Shown one piece after another: positions 19,931-33,119 of a stretch of 64,000 bases of DNA. A model generated the notes under the pieces. It was not told the origin of the DNA, did no database searches, and saw only the letters and a list, made by a program, of their open reading frames with translations. Position 1 is the first letter of the stretch. Every line of letters starts with the position of its first letter. The position numbers and the translations under genes are program-made. This DNA is from Cryptomeria japonica (lineage: Eukaryota > Streptophyta > Pinopsida > Cupressales > Cupressaceae), in contig NC_081412.1 in the NCBI RefSeq assembly GCF_030272615.1, positions 540,906,335 through 540,970,334 of the forward strand, in the 5' to 3' direction.

Positions 19931-21880
19931 TGTCAATTAAGTCAGCCAAAGCAATGCTTTTATCGGGAATTAATGAAAAATTCTGAGGATATTAGTTATG
20001 AATTCTGAGGATATTGGTTATGTTTATATAATATTTTCTCCAAATTATATGGCAGTATCCAAAATGAATGTTGTTTTTTTTATTAGTTCTTGCCACGCAG
20101 AATTCATTCATTCACTTCTATTTTTTAATTAGTTAAACTAATCAGTATTTAGAATTAAAAATTTTGAGTCAAAATTTATAATTCATATTTATTTTATATT
20201 TTACAAAAGTATTAAATTATCATTCTTTTTTATTTCTATTATTTCATATTGAAAGCAATAGATAAACAAGAGCTGTGCTACAGCTAGAGTCTCTCGCTTA
20301 TGCAAAAATAGAAGATTGTGCAAAAAAAAAAAGGAGATTTGTTTCATTTTTAGAAAAGCATTCAAGGGATGAATGAAGATAGGTAAGATAAATTGATTGA
20401 TTTTTATTGTTTTTCTTTGGGGCTTAATCACACCATAGCTTCATAAAGACAATGTTTTCATAATTGTGACCTAGGAATGGTAGCCAGATAAATTTGCATA
20501 AAATGTGAAATTGTAGTTTATAAAACACATACAACATACTATTGCATTGAAAGTCTTATGGTTGTGTTGAAAAATGTGACCCAAGAATGGTAGCCAAATA
20601 AGTTTGCATAAAATGTCATTGGGACTTACATGGACAACAAGCTAGGGTAAATAATGTACATAATGGATTCATGGGAATGCCTTGATCCTTAGTGCTTTGT
20701 TCATTCAAGTTACTAGTTATTTGGACTATAATAATATTATGTTTTAGATGATCTTGCTTATGCAGATGTAGCTTGATGGCTTAGAAAGAGTTTGAGTTCT
20801 ATCAAAGAATAAGGAAACACAAATTGATAGATATCAACAACCTTCCGCCATTTTGAATTTGTCAAATTTTTATTTTATTGATATCGTGTTTCAAAATTAT
20901 CATTCGGGCATGACATAAACAATGATAGAACAAACCCTTATGCTAAAATGGTGGCTTAAAAACAAGCTTAGAAATGATTCAACTATATTAACTAATGATT
21001 TGTATTTTAAAGTTATCAGTTACTAGATATAATTAGTGTTATAACATGCCTTTAAGATTAATTTATAGTTTTTAACAACAAACCACCTTTGACCTTATAT
21101 TAGAGCTCAAATCACCTCTTACAAACAATTTATGTTAACACATATAATGCAAACATAAAATCAATATCCTAATCAAGTATTACATTATTAAACTAATAAC
21201 CAAAATAATTCCATACTAGGAGGAGGATTTGTAGTAGGTTGAGGTAACACATCAGGGTGAAAAGGAGGAACCAAAGGCTAGTTGTTAAACAACCGTGCTG
21301 ATCCTAGAATGGGAAATGTAGTAGGAGGGAAGACTAGAAGATGACATTTCTGTCGAGACAAAGAAGAAAGATGGTACTGAAAAGTAACACCAACTTGTTG
21401 TTAGAAAGCAATTGTTTGGCCAAAATGTTACTTGAATCTTTGATCTATCAAACTTTGAGTTTGCCACTCTTCAAACTGTTGATAATATGATTGAACATTT
21501 TCCTAGAGAGATGGTTCAAATTGATCACAAGAAATTTTCTAGAAACTATCAAGTGCCCTACATTATGTTGCTTTCCAATGGAGAGCTCCAAATAGAGTCA
21601 AAGTAAAGTTTAGTAGAAATATAACATGTGTGAAATGAAAAACTTGAGAACTAATAAAACAAAAAAACATTTAAAAAAATTAATTATATGTTTCTTTGAA
21701 CAATCTACCAAGATGCCTTCATAAGTGGAGAGTACTAAAAGCTAGCAATTTCACCTTACCCATATGCAATGAGTGTGTTGAAGAGGTGTGGAAGGTCAAT
21801 TAGGGGAAATTTTGGTTTAATTTTTGCATACCTTCAAGTGTAGCACGTGAGATCAATTGGCCAATCTTTTAGCAGATGTT
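19931..21880. other. spacer downstream of the first UGT
   Basis: AT-rich sequence with no recognised gene. It contains a two-copy direct repeat (20464-20625, listed separately) and AT-rich runs. Frames here show no domain. Confidence 0.6.
20464..20625. repeat. 45-bp direct repeat, two copies
   Basis: GTGACCTAGGAATGGTAGCC at 20465 and GTGACCCAAGAATGGTAGCC at 20577, each followed by A-ATAA-TTTGCATAAAATGT. The copies are 112 bp apart. Confidence 0.75.
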
Positions 21881-21884
21881 GTTT

Positions 21885-22530
<646 letters not shown>

Positions 22531-24540
22531 GTGGTTGTATGGAGGGTGATTTGTTATCCTTGGATTGTTGTAATGAAATGACTAATCATATGGTAACACA
22601 TTTCAAATTATTAGTAATGCATGCCTTGATGTACATGTTTTCATATAAATTTTTTGGGATGTTTTAAACAAATATTAACAAAGGCTTAATTGTTGTGCCT
22701 ACTTTATTGTCACGTAGAACCTCAACAATAGTTGTAAGGTCTTGATTTACCTTAAAAGATATACAATTGTTTTGTGAAATATTGTCTTAGCATTTAAGAG
22801 CTTGATAGACACAAAGTTGGGATGTACGACTATTGTGTAATCTTCCATAGAAAAATAAGAATTATATTTTTTAATCGTGACTCAAATTCATATTAATACC
22901 ACTACTCCCATCTTTATTTTTCTCACATCTTGAAGTCATCTTAAGATTTAATATTATAGATGTTAATGTTATAAGATCTATTAAGATTGTCTTATTAAAT
23001 AAACATGCTTAAAAGTTACTCTAACTAATTCTAATTGAAATCCTACACCCTCTTAGGTACTCAATTTGTATGACATCCTTAGGATCAACACCTCGATGAC
23101 CATATAAAAAATAAACTTATTAAGTTAATAAATAGTTTCATAAAAAATAAAACTATTTTTTTATTTATTAAAATTGAAATATTAATGATGTTATATAAAC
23201 AAAAATATTTTTTTCAATATTATTAAAATTTTAATAAGACATAAATATAAATTAAATTAATTTCAAATATAATTTAAAATTTAAAATAAAAAATTAAATG
23301 TAAAATCAAATATATCAAAATATAAGTATTAATAAAAAAAAAATAAAAAAATAAATAAAAATTATTAAGTAATTTAAAAAAATATATATTGAAAAAACTA
23401 TATAAATAATTATATTTATATAATAACTATTAAAATAAAAATAAAATATTAAAATTAAACATATAAATAATTATTTATATATTATAATATAATAATTATT
23501 TAAATTTTAAAATACAAAAATATTATAAAAAATCTAAATGTATAATTAATAACTATATAAATAACATTTTTATAATAATTATTAAAAATAAATAAAATTT
23601 TAAATTTATGAAAATTAAATATATTATAAATTATTATATATAGATTATAATATAACAATTATTCAAATTTTAAAATAAAAAATATTTTAATTTTTTTAAA
23701 TGTATAATCAATAACTATTTATATGTTATATTTATTATCTAAATATATTTTAAAAAGAATAAATTAAAAAAGTTTTAATTTAAAAAAATTTAAGTTTTGA
23801 CTATCCTTCGCTTAATCCTTGAATGCATCTTAAAATAAAAAATGTGGAATATTAGAAAAACCCTATCACAGCATTTTGTTTTTTGTCTTTTTTAATGAGA
23901 ACTTTTTGTAAGCACCCTTCGCCCAAATATTTATTTTCAAGGCATTCTCGATGAAAGAGGAGAATTCGTACGTTTCTACTTGGGTTTTTTGAAATTTAAG
24001 ACAATAAGTTAGTCCAATGATTTGCCTTATATTTTTCACTTATGACTGCCACGTGCCAAAAGCCAATCATACCATATGAATTAACCTACAACTAATTACT
24101 TTTTATTCATCTAATGTGCAATTAACTTTATCGATATTGCTTGCCATCATCAATTGCCTAAGATGATTTGTATTGTAATTTGTAAAATAAATAATAAAAA
24201 ATATTCTTTAAACAAAACATATCCAAAACAAAATAAAAACAATTGAGAAACTAGTTTATTTATTTATAACCAATGACAATAAAAAAAATAATGTAGGGTG
24301 TGCATAAATAGGAATTTAAATATTAATATTATTTAACTTTAAATTATATACAAATAAATGATAATAATTTTGAAATAAATATAATTAATTTTAAAAAAAT
24401 AATAATATAATTATATACAAGTTAAATTAAATAAATCATGGAGTAATTTTTTTATTTTTTAAGTTTGATTTTAGATATAATTTTTAATATGAAAGTTATA
24501 ATTTTAGTTTCAACAATTTAAATATTGTTTATTTTTCTTT
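22531..24540. other. very AT-rich spacer
   Basis: It is almost only A and T between about 23100 and 23800, with AATAATTAT-type words. No gene or structured repeat was recognised. It forms the flank of the L1 insertion. Confidence 0.7.
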
Positions 24541-24655
24541 TTCATTTTTTTTTTGAATAAAGGAATAATTTTTTTATTGAAAATCAGAATCAAGAATTAC
24601 AAAAGAGAACCAGAGTCTCTAAGCCCCAGAAGGGAACCACAAGCCCAACCCAAGA

Positions 24656-27600
24656 TCAGCCAACTTCGTAACTATCCATATCCTTAGCAAATATCTTATG
24701 CAAGCCCTGACAATAATCCGGGGAGAGTTGCTCCCAACCTTCAACTTTCCAATCATCATCATGTTCCGAGGCCCACTTAGCCAAACAATCAGCTGCTCTA
24801 TTCCATTCACGCGAAATGTGGATGAAAGACACCTTCTCCATCATAGAACTAATTTGAAGAATCTGGTGAACGGTCCTTGCCAACTACTAATGAATCTCAC
24901 TCACCTTTTGCTCAATCAACAAGTTAACAATAATTTGCAAATTCGATTAGCAGATAACCTTCCGCCACCCCAACTCCAAGGCACACTCCAAGGAATAGAA
25001 AATTGTCAATCCCTCCATAAAGTTTTTAGACTGCCACCCTTTATGCACCGAGAAGAAGAACATCACCTCCCCCTATTATCCCTACCAACACCGCCAATCC
25101 CAACAGGGCCCGAATTACCCCTACAGGTGCCATCGATGTTAATCTTGATGGGCTCATCCTGAGGGGGCATCCACCTTCCCACCCTTTGAACCTTCTTCAT
25201 AACATGTCTACCTCTCCTGACACAAGCCGAGGTGGGAGACATCTCCTGCAGACCCAACCCACTCACAATATCAGCCTCACCTCTATCCAAAGGAAAATTC
25301 ACCTCACATTTAGCTTCCATCGTCTCCCGTATCATATCAATGATTCTATTCCACATTTGTTGAACTAACAATCTGACCTCCCTAAAGATCCTCCTATTCC
25401 TCTCTAGCCAGATCTGCCACAGTATGAAAATGGGCCCAATATGTCAGACAGTCTGGAGAAAAGAGGACAAAATAGGAGGCCTGCACAAACTGCTCCAAAA
25501 CTCCACCAAAGAATCCACGTGAACATAAGGATGCTTCCACACCCCCACCAGTAATGCCAAATTAATAGTGATAAAGGGCATCTAAAGAACAGGTGTGAGG
25601 AATCCTCCTCCCCATTACCACACAAAACACAGATGGAAGGCCCAAGGAATCCTCGCTTGCGAATATTGTCCCACGTTAGAAATCTATTCAAAGCCAAAGT
25701 CCAAGTGAAACAGTTACACTTTGGCCAAGAAAATTTATTCCACACATGTTTCCACCAAAGCACCTCCCTCCCCTCCAATCTTCGGGACAACAACTCTTGG
25801 TACCCAGTAGCCACTGTAAATACGCCCTTAGGATTTGGGGACCAATCAAGTCTATCCCTACCCTTAAGGGAGCTACAATGTCTACTCGCTAAAATGCCAT
25901 ACAACTCTGCACACTCTTCATCTATACCAGCAATCGACCATTCATTTAGAGCCATCCACCGCTCCAACTCCAAACGTCCACACCTGTAAATAGCCTTAAA
26001 GTCACTCACCCTAGACCACCCTGCCTCCAGGAACCTCTGACAAATATTCCCAAGGTTGGAAAACTGATCAAGGATGGGGGGTATCCATCCCAAGAGTCGA
26101 GCTAGAAAAGAACCTCTTCCCCCCTCTTACATATCCAAAAATGCCCTTCCTTTATAAGAGAATCCCCTTTCTTGAGAGTAGTCCAAATTGATGAGCCTTT
26201 TCCCTCAAGTGGATATCTTGGGATTTCCTCCTTCGGGATCCTCTGCATATATTTGTAGGCCAAAATCCTAGCCCAGCCTCGATCCTGTTCAACAAACCAC
26301 CTCCAGTACAATTTAGCCGCCAAAGCCTCCCTAAATAAAATAGACTGCCTTAAGCCAAGCCCACTCGACTACTTCGGGCTACACACCAAATCCCAATTGA
26401 CAAGACACCATTTGTAGGAGGACAGGTTGCCTGCCCATAAGAATTGCCTTGCTAGAGAATCCAATCCCCTCAAGAACCACTTAGGGGCCACTTGGAGCAT
26501 ACACCGATAAATCATAAGAACCTGAACCACCGACTGGATCAGTTGAACCCTCCCAACAAAGGATAACCAGTTGTGTGTCCAATGTTCGACCTTCATGCAA
26601 AATTTGTCCAAGATACCCTGCCACGAATCCCTGGGAGAATTACCAGTAGAGATAGGAATACCCAGGTAAGTTAAAGGAAGAGAACCAACCTGGAATCTCA
26701 GGATATGAGCAATCCTCCTCTGAATAGTTCTAGGTGTGTTGAAGAAGAGAATGCAATATTTATCCTCATTGATCAACTAGCCCGAAGCGGCAAGATAAAC
26801 ATCCAAAACTTTACACTGATTTGTAGCTTCTCTGATTCGAGCTAATCCCATTAGGGTCGTGCCATCCACAAACTGAAAATGGGATTGAAGATGCAATTCA
26901 TTACCCCAACTCCAACCTTGAATAATACCCAGACCCACATTATGCTTAATCAACCTCCCCAGACCCTCAGCCAAAATAATGAATATGTACAGGGAGAGGG
27001 AGTCCCCCTGGTGAAGACCCCTAGATGCACCAAACAACTTAGTATGATCTCCATTAATTAGCACAAAGAAGGAGTTAGATGTAACACAGCTCATTACCCA
27101 TTGGATCCATTCATCACCAAAGCCAAAGGCCCTAAGGATCTTCTGGAGAAAGGACCAACGGACTCTATCATAAGGCTTAGCCGTATCTAGCTTAATAAAC
27201 ATAGCTTTTTCCTTGGAAGCCGCCATAGAGTGAATGGTCTTAGTAGAAATGACCACACCATCCAGGATTTGGTGACCTTCCATGAACCCATTCTGCTCCT
27301 CTGAAATGACATCACCAAGCCAATTCTTCAACCTCTTCGCTATCAATTTAGAAATGATCTTATAGATCACATTACAGAGAGAAATAGGGCGGAACTAGCC
27401 TAACCGGTCAACCCCATCACACTTGGGGATTAGTGCAATGAAAGTCACATTCAAAGCATGAAGCATCTGCTTATTCTTCTGGGACTCTTGGACCACCTCC
27501 AATAAGTCCAATTTGATAATATCCCAGAAATCTTGAAAGAACTCAACCGAAAACCCATCCGGTCTAGAGACTTTTCCTTTCCTCATGTGAAAAAAAATCC

Positions 27601-28956
27601 TCTCAAGTTCTTCCAACAAAATAGGACCCATAAGTTGCTCATTCATCTCCCTAGTAACTAGAGAAGGAATACAAGCAAGAACCCGATTCTCCTCTTTTGA
27701 ATCCCCCTGAGTATCCTCGCTAAAGAGGGACCAAAAACACTATAAAGACTCCCTAGAGATCTCCTGCAAGGATAAACACTGCTCACCTCTATCATTGACT
27801 AGAACAGGAATGGAATTTCCATGTCTTCTTTCTTTCACTAAATTGAAGAAGAACGCAATATTCTTGTCCCTCGCTTGAAGCCAATCAATATGAGCTCTCT
27901 GTTTCCAGTAGATTTCCTCCCTAAGGTCCCATTCCTCTAAAGCCTTGACTGCCCTATCTTCCTCCCTAATCAAGGCTTCAGAGAAACCATTCTCTCTTAT
28001 TTCCCTGGTAATGCCATTCAACACTAGTTGAGCAACTTTCTTAGCATGAAAAATATTCCCGAAACACTGGCGGTTCCACCGTTTAAGCTGAAACTTAACA
28101 AATTGCAGCTGCTTGGCAAAAGTGTACATAGTAGTGCCAAAGGCTGGCCTCTTTTTCCTCCACCACTCCGTAACATGATCCTCAAAGAAGGATCCTATAA
28201 CCACATAAGCTGGAATTTGAATGAAGGAGTGCGAGCAACCTGAGCAGAAGAAGACACCAACTTTATGGGCCAGTGTTCCGACCCTCTCTAGTCTAGAATC
28301 TCAGAACATGTGGACCACCCCCCACCAACCCAAAAACTAGAAACCAGAAAGCAATCCAACCTCTCTGCAATCCAATACTCCCCTACCCTCCTGTTGTTCC
28401 AAGTGAACAAACTATTACCAGGCTTAATATCAACAAGATGTAATGAAGATATACTATCCCGAAGAAGGAAAGAAGAAGGTTCCAAATGCATAACACCACC
28501 ATTCTTCTCACACAACTCTAAGATGGCTTTGAAATCTCCTGCCATAATCCAAGAATGAAAAGGGAACAACCCTCACATAAAAGAAATATGAGACCATAAA
28601 TTATGCTTACCTTGAAGGTCAGTGGGCGCATAAATGTTAGTAAACAAGATATATTCCCCAATCTCAAGACAAGAGGAAACCCTGGATAAAGAAGATCTGG
28701 AAGAAACCCACCAAATAGGATGAATCCTCAAGGGGTTCCAAAGATAGGCCACCCCTCGATAGGAGCCAACTGCCCCAATACACTGACACTCGCCTCTCCC
28801 CCAAAGCTTCGACACCACACCGATCATACTTTCCACAAAAAGTTTTGTTTCCTGCAAGAAAAGGACATTAGGTGAATGACTCCTTATCAACACCCGAACA
28901 ACTTTTTGTCTAGGGCCATTGTTCAAGCCCCTCACATTCCATGATAGCACAATCAT
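24656..28956 (-). pseudogene. LINE ORF2: endonuclease, reverse transcriptase, RNase H
   Basis: Polyprotein of about 1430 codons. Endonuclease: MIVLSWNVRGLNNG at the start, FLQETK, YRGVAYLWNP, IYAPTD, then WIMAGDFKAIL (GDFN altered). Reverse transcriptase: ISEEQNGFMEGHQILDGV, FIKLDTAKPYDRVRW, SRGLHQGDSLS, and QFVDGTTL where FADDT is expected, so a catalytic aspartate is lost. Downstream: VGSLPLTYLGIPIS, then a zinc-binding region CVLCGNGEEDSSHLFFRC. RNase H: IKINIDGTCRGNSGPVGIGG and, near the end, REWNRAADCLAKWASEH. One in-frame TGA lies at 28575-28573, more stops follow, and the frame shifts before 28204 and after 26102. It is inactive. Confidence 0.9.
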
Positions 28957-30380
28957 TTCGGGGGATTAGAAAAATGAGAATCCAGAGTCTTTACTGACCT
29001 AGACTCAACCAAATTCTCCCCCATCAATTTGATGTTATCCAAATCCTTCTTTCTACCAACCTTCAAATTCTTCTTCGTTGCTCCTTTCTTAATGTCTTTC
29101 TGATGAAGATCTAGGTGTAAGGAGATTTTATTACTTTTGACCCCAACAGGTTCCAATTTTTGAGCTACAGGAGAACCCTTCTCCCCAGCCAACTTCACTT
29201 TCGCACCATAAATGGGTCCCAACTGAGCCACTACTGGCTGATCCATCTCCATTTTATAACTCCCAACCACTTGTAGAGCCTGGGTAGAGTCCTAAATAAC
29301 ACTATCGGGAACCAAACCTGATGCACCTTGATCCAAAGGAATTAACCCTGGGTTCACCTCCTATTGGCCAAGGTCATCAAAGGCTTCAAATCTGTTAAAG
29401 GTATCCTCCTCTTGTCTCTCTTGCAAGGACCTCTTTTGTCCCCAATTCATGATCTTTGTCTTAACTGAGACAAAACCATCAACACCCACTACCTTGTCCG
29501 ACATGGCAAATTTTCCTTTATCAACTCCATCTAAGTTACGAGTTGGCTGTTGAGGATGGCGCATGTTTGGTTTATACCTAGGACACTTGCACTGCAAATG
29601 ACCATACTCATGACAAAGCCGACACTGAAATGGTAAAGTCTCATAATCCAACTACAAAACCCAAGAATAAGAGCCCACACACATATCTATAGCATCTGGC
29701 AAAGGCTTAGTAAGATCAATTTCAACACAGATACGAGCGAAAGTCATTACCTTTCTCCCTAGGGTTTGTGTTGAAGATCCAACTAACTTCCCAAGAAATG
29801 AAGCGAGCATCCGCAACAAATCCTCCTAGAACATTCCACTAGAAAATGCGGTAATCAAACCCACACGGGGACCCTATTTGGGAGCTCCTCCAAAGGGTTA
29901 AACCCCGCATGCCAAGGTTTGATGAACAACCCCACCTGGTTGTAAAAAATATGGGCCTCCTTCAAAAACCCTATTGCGATCCTCCATATAATTGAATGTA
30001 ACCATGAAGTAGTTGTTTGCCAGCAGTATAATCTCCATTTCCCCTTTCGGTGCCCAAGTCCTCTGCGCCTTGTTTTCCAAAACCTGCAGAGAAACCCTCA
30101 TCCCCAAAAACTTGCAATATAGCGAGTGTTTTGAAAAGTATTCAACATCTTTAGCTATCATCTTCAGAGGAATAACCAACCTCGACCTCTCATTGCATCT
30201 CTCTAGACAACCATTAATCTTCATAATCCGAGAGCCACCAGCACTACCAAACCCCGAATTTGAGACAAAAAGATTATTATCAAAAGTCTTGACAATTTGG
30301 GATGGGGATTTTTAACCCACTGTAGCATGAAAATCCATGCCGAGAGGTACCTTCGAGGCCTCTCCACCAATACTAGACAT
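28953..30380 (-). pseudogene. LINE ORF1 (DUF4283-like, zinc knuckle)
   Basis: RNA-binding protein of an L1 element. The start is ATG at 30380 (MSSIGGEASKVPLGMDFHA). The 30224-29898 part includes YCKFLGMRVSLQVLENKA, NYFMVTFNYMEDRNRVFEGG and ends in FLQPGGVVHQ, typical of DUF4283 proteins of plant LINEs. A CX2CX4HX4C knuckle reads CRLCHEYGHLQCKC at about 29622-29581. The basic C-terminal part ends in HFSNPPK. Its stop TGA overlaps the ORF2 start as ATGA at 28956-28953. The region is interrupted by stops and frame changes between about 29898 and 29651 and near 29300. Confidence 0.8.
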
Positions 30381-30963
30381 TGTACCTCACAGAAAACCCA
30401 CACCCCAAAGGCAAATAAGCAAGGGATCTACACACCCCTGCAAGGCAACAAAAACCCACCCCTCCTGAGGACCACCAAATGGTAGATCAGACCACAGCCC
30501 CCCTGCCCCACTGGCTATCCATGCACTCGCAAGGACCCTGAGCCCTTGCTGTGCACAACACATACCCCCCTCCTGCAGGCCACCACTCCTCCACCAACAC
30601 CCGTCACCCCTAAAGCAATTCGTCCCCTCCTAGCACTAACATTTAGAAAAATCTTAAAAAAAGTGTGAAGATGAAGCCAAAGATTGAACCAGAAAGATCA
30701 ACTGGGCTTCACAAACAAGCTCTAACTAGAGCAGGAGAATCCAAAAGACCATTCAAATAGTTTGGAGATTACATATTCAAGATTCAAACAAAATTTCAAA
30801 GCCTTAACCACCAACCTAGAAAGCTAATGAATTAGATCAATTCAAAACACCTGGATTAAGGAGCTCAAGAAGAGGAGGAAGGATCCAAAGATCCATGGCC
30901 CAAACCAACAAAAGACATTGTTTCCTGACCTGATAGAACCCAACTACAGATGGAAAGAAATTC

Positions 30964-31377
30964 TTAAACAAACCATGGAGGAGGAGCTTGTGGGAAGCAT
31001 ATTGAAACATTGGGAGGCTCAGGCCCAAGTTCCACCACAATATCTTCAATCTCCTCCACCCAAGAATTTATCCTTTCCTCAAAAATGGACAGAGGAACAC
31101 CATCCTCTGCCAAGTAATCTTTAATCCATCCCTTGTCCTCAATCTTGGTAAAGTAGAAGAATTTCCACAAAAAAATTGCATTGGTCCTGATACCAAATTT
31201 ACTCAACCAGAGTGGCTTTTCATCCTCGATATAGAGAATGGAAAATCAAGGAGGAGGTTTCCCATTTCGAATAGTGACCATATAGTCTATTGGAAGAGGT
31301 ATAGTTAGATTCTCGTTTATGTTTTTCAAGACAGGTGTGTGAAGGAGTGTTGCCACAAAGACCACCAAGATCTCCAT
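30964..31377 (-). pseudogene. unidentified 137-codon reading frame upstream of the LINE
   Basis: A minus-strand frame from ATG at 31377 to a stop at 30964 is broken only by one TGA, at codon 44. It begins MEILVVFVATLLHTPVLKN, continues YMVTIRNGKPPP, and after the stop IEDEKPLWLSKFGIRTN, WKFFYFTKIEDKGWIKDYL and FEERINSWVEEIEDIVVELG. Composition is protein-like, with aromatic and charged residues evenly spread, and it lies in a region otherwise without coding. I do not recognise a family. It lies 584 bp before the LINE ORF1 start on the same strand, so it could be a third LINE reading frame, a captured fragment, or a separate host relic. Confidence 0.4.
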
Positions 31378-31399
31378 ATTAACTCTATATTTATGGTCG

Positions 31400-32025
31400 G
31401 TCTTTAAAAAATGCTCCCAAAATCCTCTTAACCAAACTCACTATATTTTTTAATATTTTATTAGAACTATGTTTTAAGTATTTAAATTTAATTTATTTAA
31501 AAATTTAATGATAGTTACGTTTCAATTTATAATACTTTTTTATACATTAATCTTAATTTTATCTTTCAATTAATGTCAATTTATTAGAATTAATTTAATT
31601 TAAATTATTTGTCTTGTTTAATATTTCCTAGTGATAGATAAATATTAATTAATTAAAATTGATTTAATATTTAATTTTTCCCTTTTAGTTGATAATAAGA
31701 TATTATTTATTTAAATGTGTTAGGTTTATTTTGTCCAATCTATTTGTAGTGATCAAGTTAAAATAAATCTCTAAAATTAAAGGATTAGGTGTTGCTTATA
31801 TTTTTGATATTCACGCTAAATGCACAAATATGCCATCTTTCATAAGTTCAAAGTCCAATTTTACTCTTGACAAAATTCCTTCTCACTATCACACAATTTT
31901 TTTTATTATATATTGGTGACTTGATGGATAGATAATAGGATGTAATAAATGATAAATATAATGTATAATTAGTTAACTATATATTGAGAAAATAATTGAT
32001 CTTAATAATAGTATTATTTTTAAAT
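31400..32025. other. AT-rich spacer
   Basis: No coding or repeat was recognised. Confidence 0.6.
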
Positions 32026-32029
32026 ATCC

Positions 32030-32631
32030 ACCCCCTCCCCTCTATCTTTCCAAAGTTATATCTATGTATCTACCTCTCCTTTCTATCCTTATCTCTCCCT
32101 CTTTCTATTACCCTCTCTTCCTCTTTCTATATCTCAAGCTACTTCTCTCTACATTCTATTGCTCTCCATCCTTCTCCCTCGATCTATTTATACACATCTA
32201 TCTCCCTCACTATATCTCTCTCACTCATCCACACACACTCTTTATTTACCCCTCCATGTCTCTATCTCTCTACCTTTCCCTCTCTCTTACTCTCTCTATT
32301 ACTTGTCTCTATAAATTTTTTATCTCACTCTTACCCCTCTCTCTATGTCCATATCTCTCCATCCCCCTCTTTGTTAGTATCTCATTATCTCTACATCTGT
32401 CTCATTCACACTATCTATCCTACATTTCTATCTCTTTATTTATCTCTCTCCCACTCTATCTCCCTCTCATTCTTCTTGCTATCTCTTTTTGTGCCTATCT
32501 CTCCAACCTCTATCTTTTTATCTTTCCCCTAATCCCCCTTCTCTTTCTCTCTCTCTTGACTTCTCCCTCAACCCTCTCTACCTCTATCTCCTTATTTATC
32601 TCTCTCTTGTTATCTCATTACATCACTTTCA

Positions 32632-32708
<77 letters not shown>

Positions 32709-32830
32709 CCCCCCCACTCCCTTTGTATACCTTATCTATCTCTCCATCTCTACATCTCCATCTATTTATCTCCCTCTTCCCCTCTCACTCTATCTTCCTA
32801 TCTACCTCTATCTCCCTCTCCCCCCATCCC
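32030..32830. repeat. CT-rich tract with pure (TC)n core
   Basis: Degenerate CTATCTCTC, CTCTCTAC and CCATCTCTC words fill about 800 bp. The pure (TC)n core is at 32634-32706 and is followed by a run of C. The polypyrimidine strand is plus, opposite to the tract at 21885. Frames rich in Ser, Leu and Tyr here are not genes. Confidence 0.95.
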
Positions 32831-33119
32831 ACCCTATTGGGAGGAACTTGACACATTGCGTATCTTATTGAAAATGTAGTGTCAAGGAATGTACTATCAA
32901 TATATTTTTTAATTAATGACCACAACTAAATATTTTCATATATATCAAAATATATAATAATATAATAATAAAAATGTATGTCATTTTTAAAGAAGAAAGG
33001 TACATGGAAATGCTTCCTACACTAAAATTATAAGAAGAGTGTTGTGTAAATTTTAATCTTTTAATAATTGCAAAAAGAAGAAACAAAAATAAAATTAATT
33101 TAAATAATATATCATAAGG
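32831..33119. other. short AT-rich spacer
   Basis: Nothing is recognised between the CT tract and the copia-like fossil. Confidence 0.5.

Larger units (their letters stand above)
24545..30640 (-). mobile_element. L1-type LINE, nearly full length
   Basis: Read on the minus strand, it has a G-rich 5' leader (about 30640-30381), ORF1 (30380-28953), ORF2 (28956-24656) and a 3' end with an A-run (T-run on plus at 24545-24554). All domains of a plant L1 are in order: a DUF4283-like ORF1 domain, CCHC knuckle, endonuclease, reverse transcriptase, zinc-binding C-terminal region and RNase H. Stops and at least two frame changes make it inactive, but the frame is kept for long stretches, so it is not very old. 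No target duplication could be fixed, because the true 5' end is uncertain; it could reach 31380. Confidence 0.9.

Noticed and set aside
24698-25162. Plus-strand open frame of 154 codons over the LINE 3' part
   Set aside because: It is antisense to the RNase H domain of the LINE.
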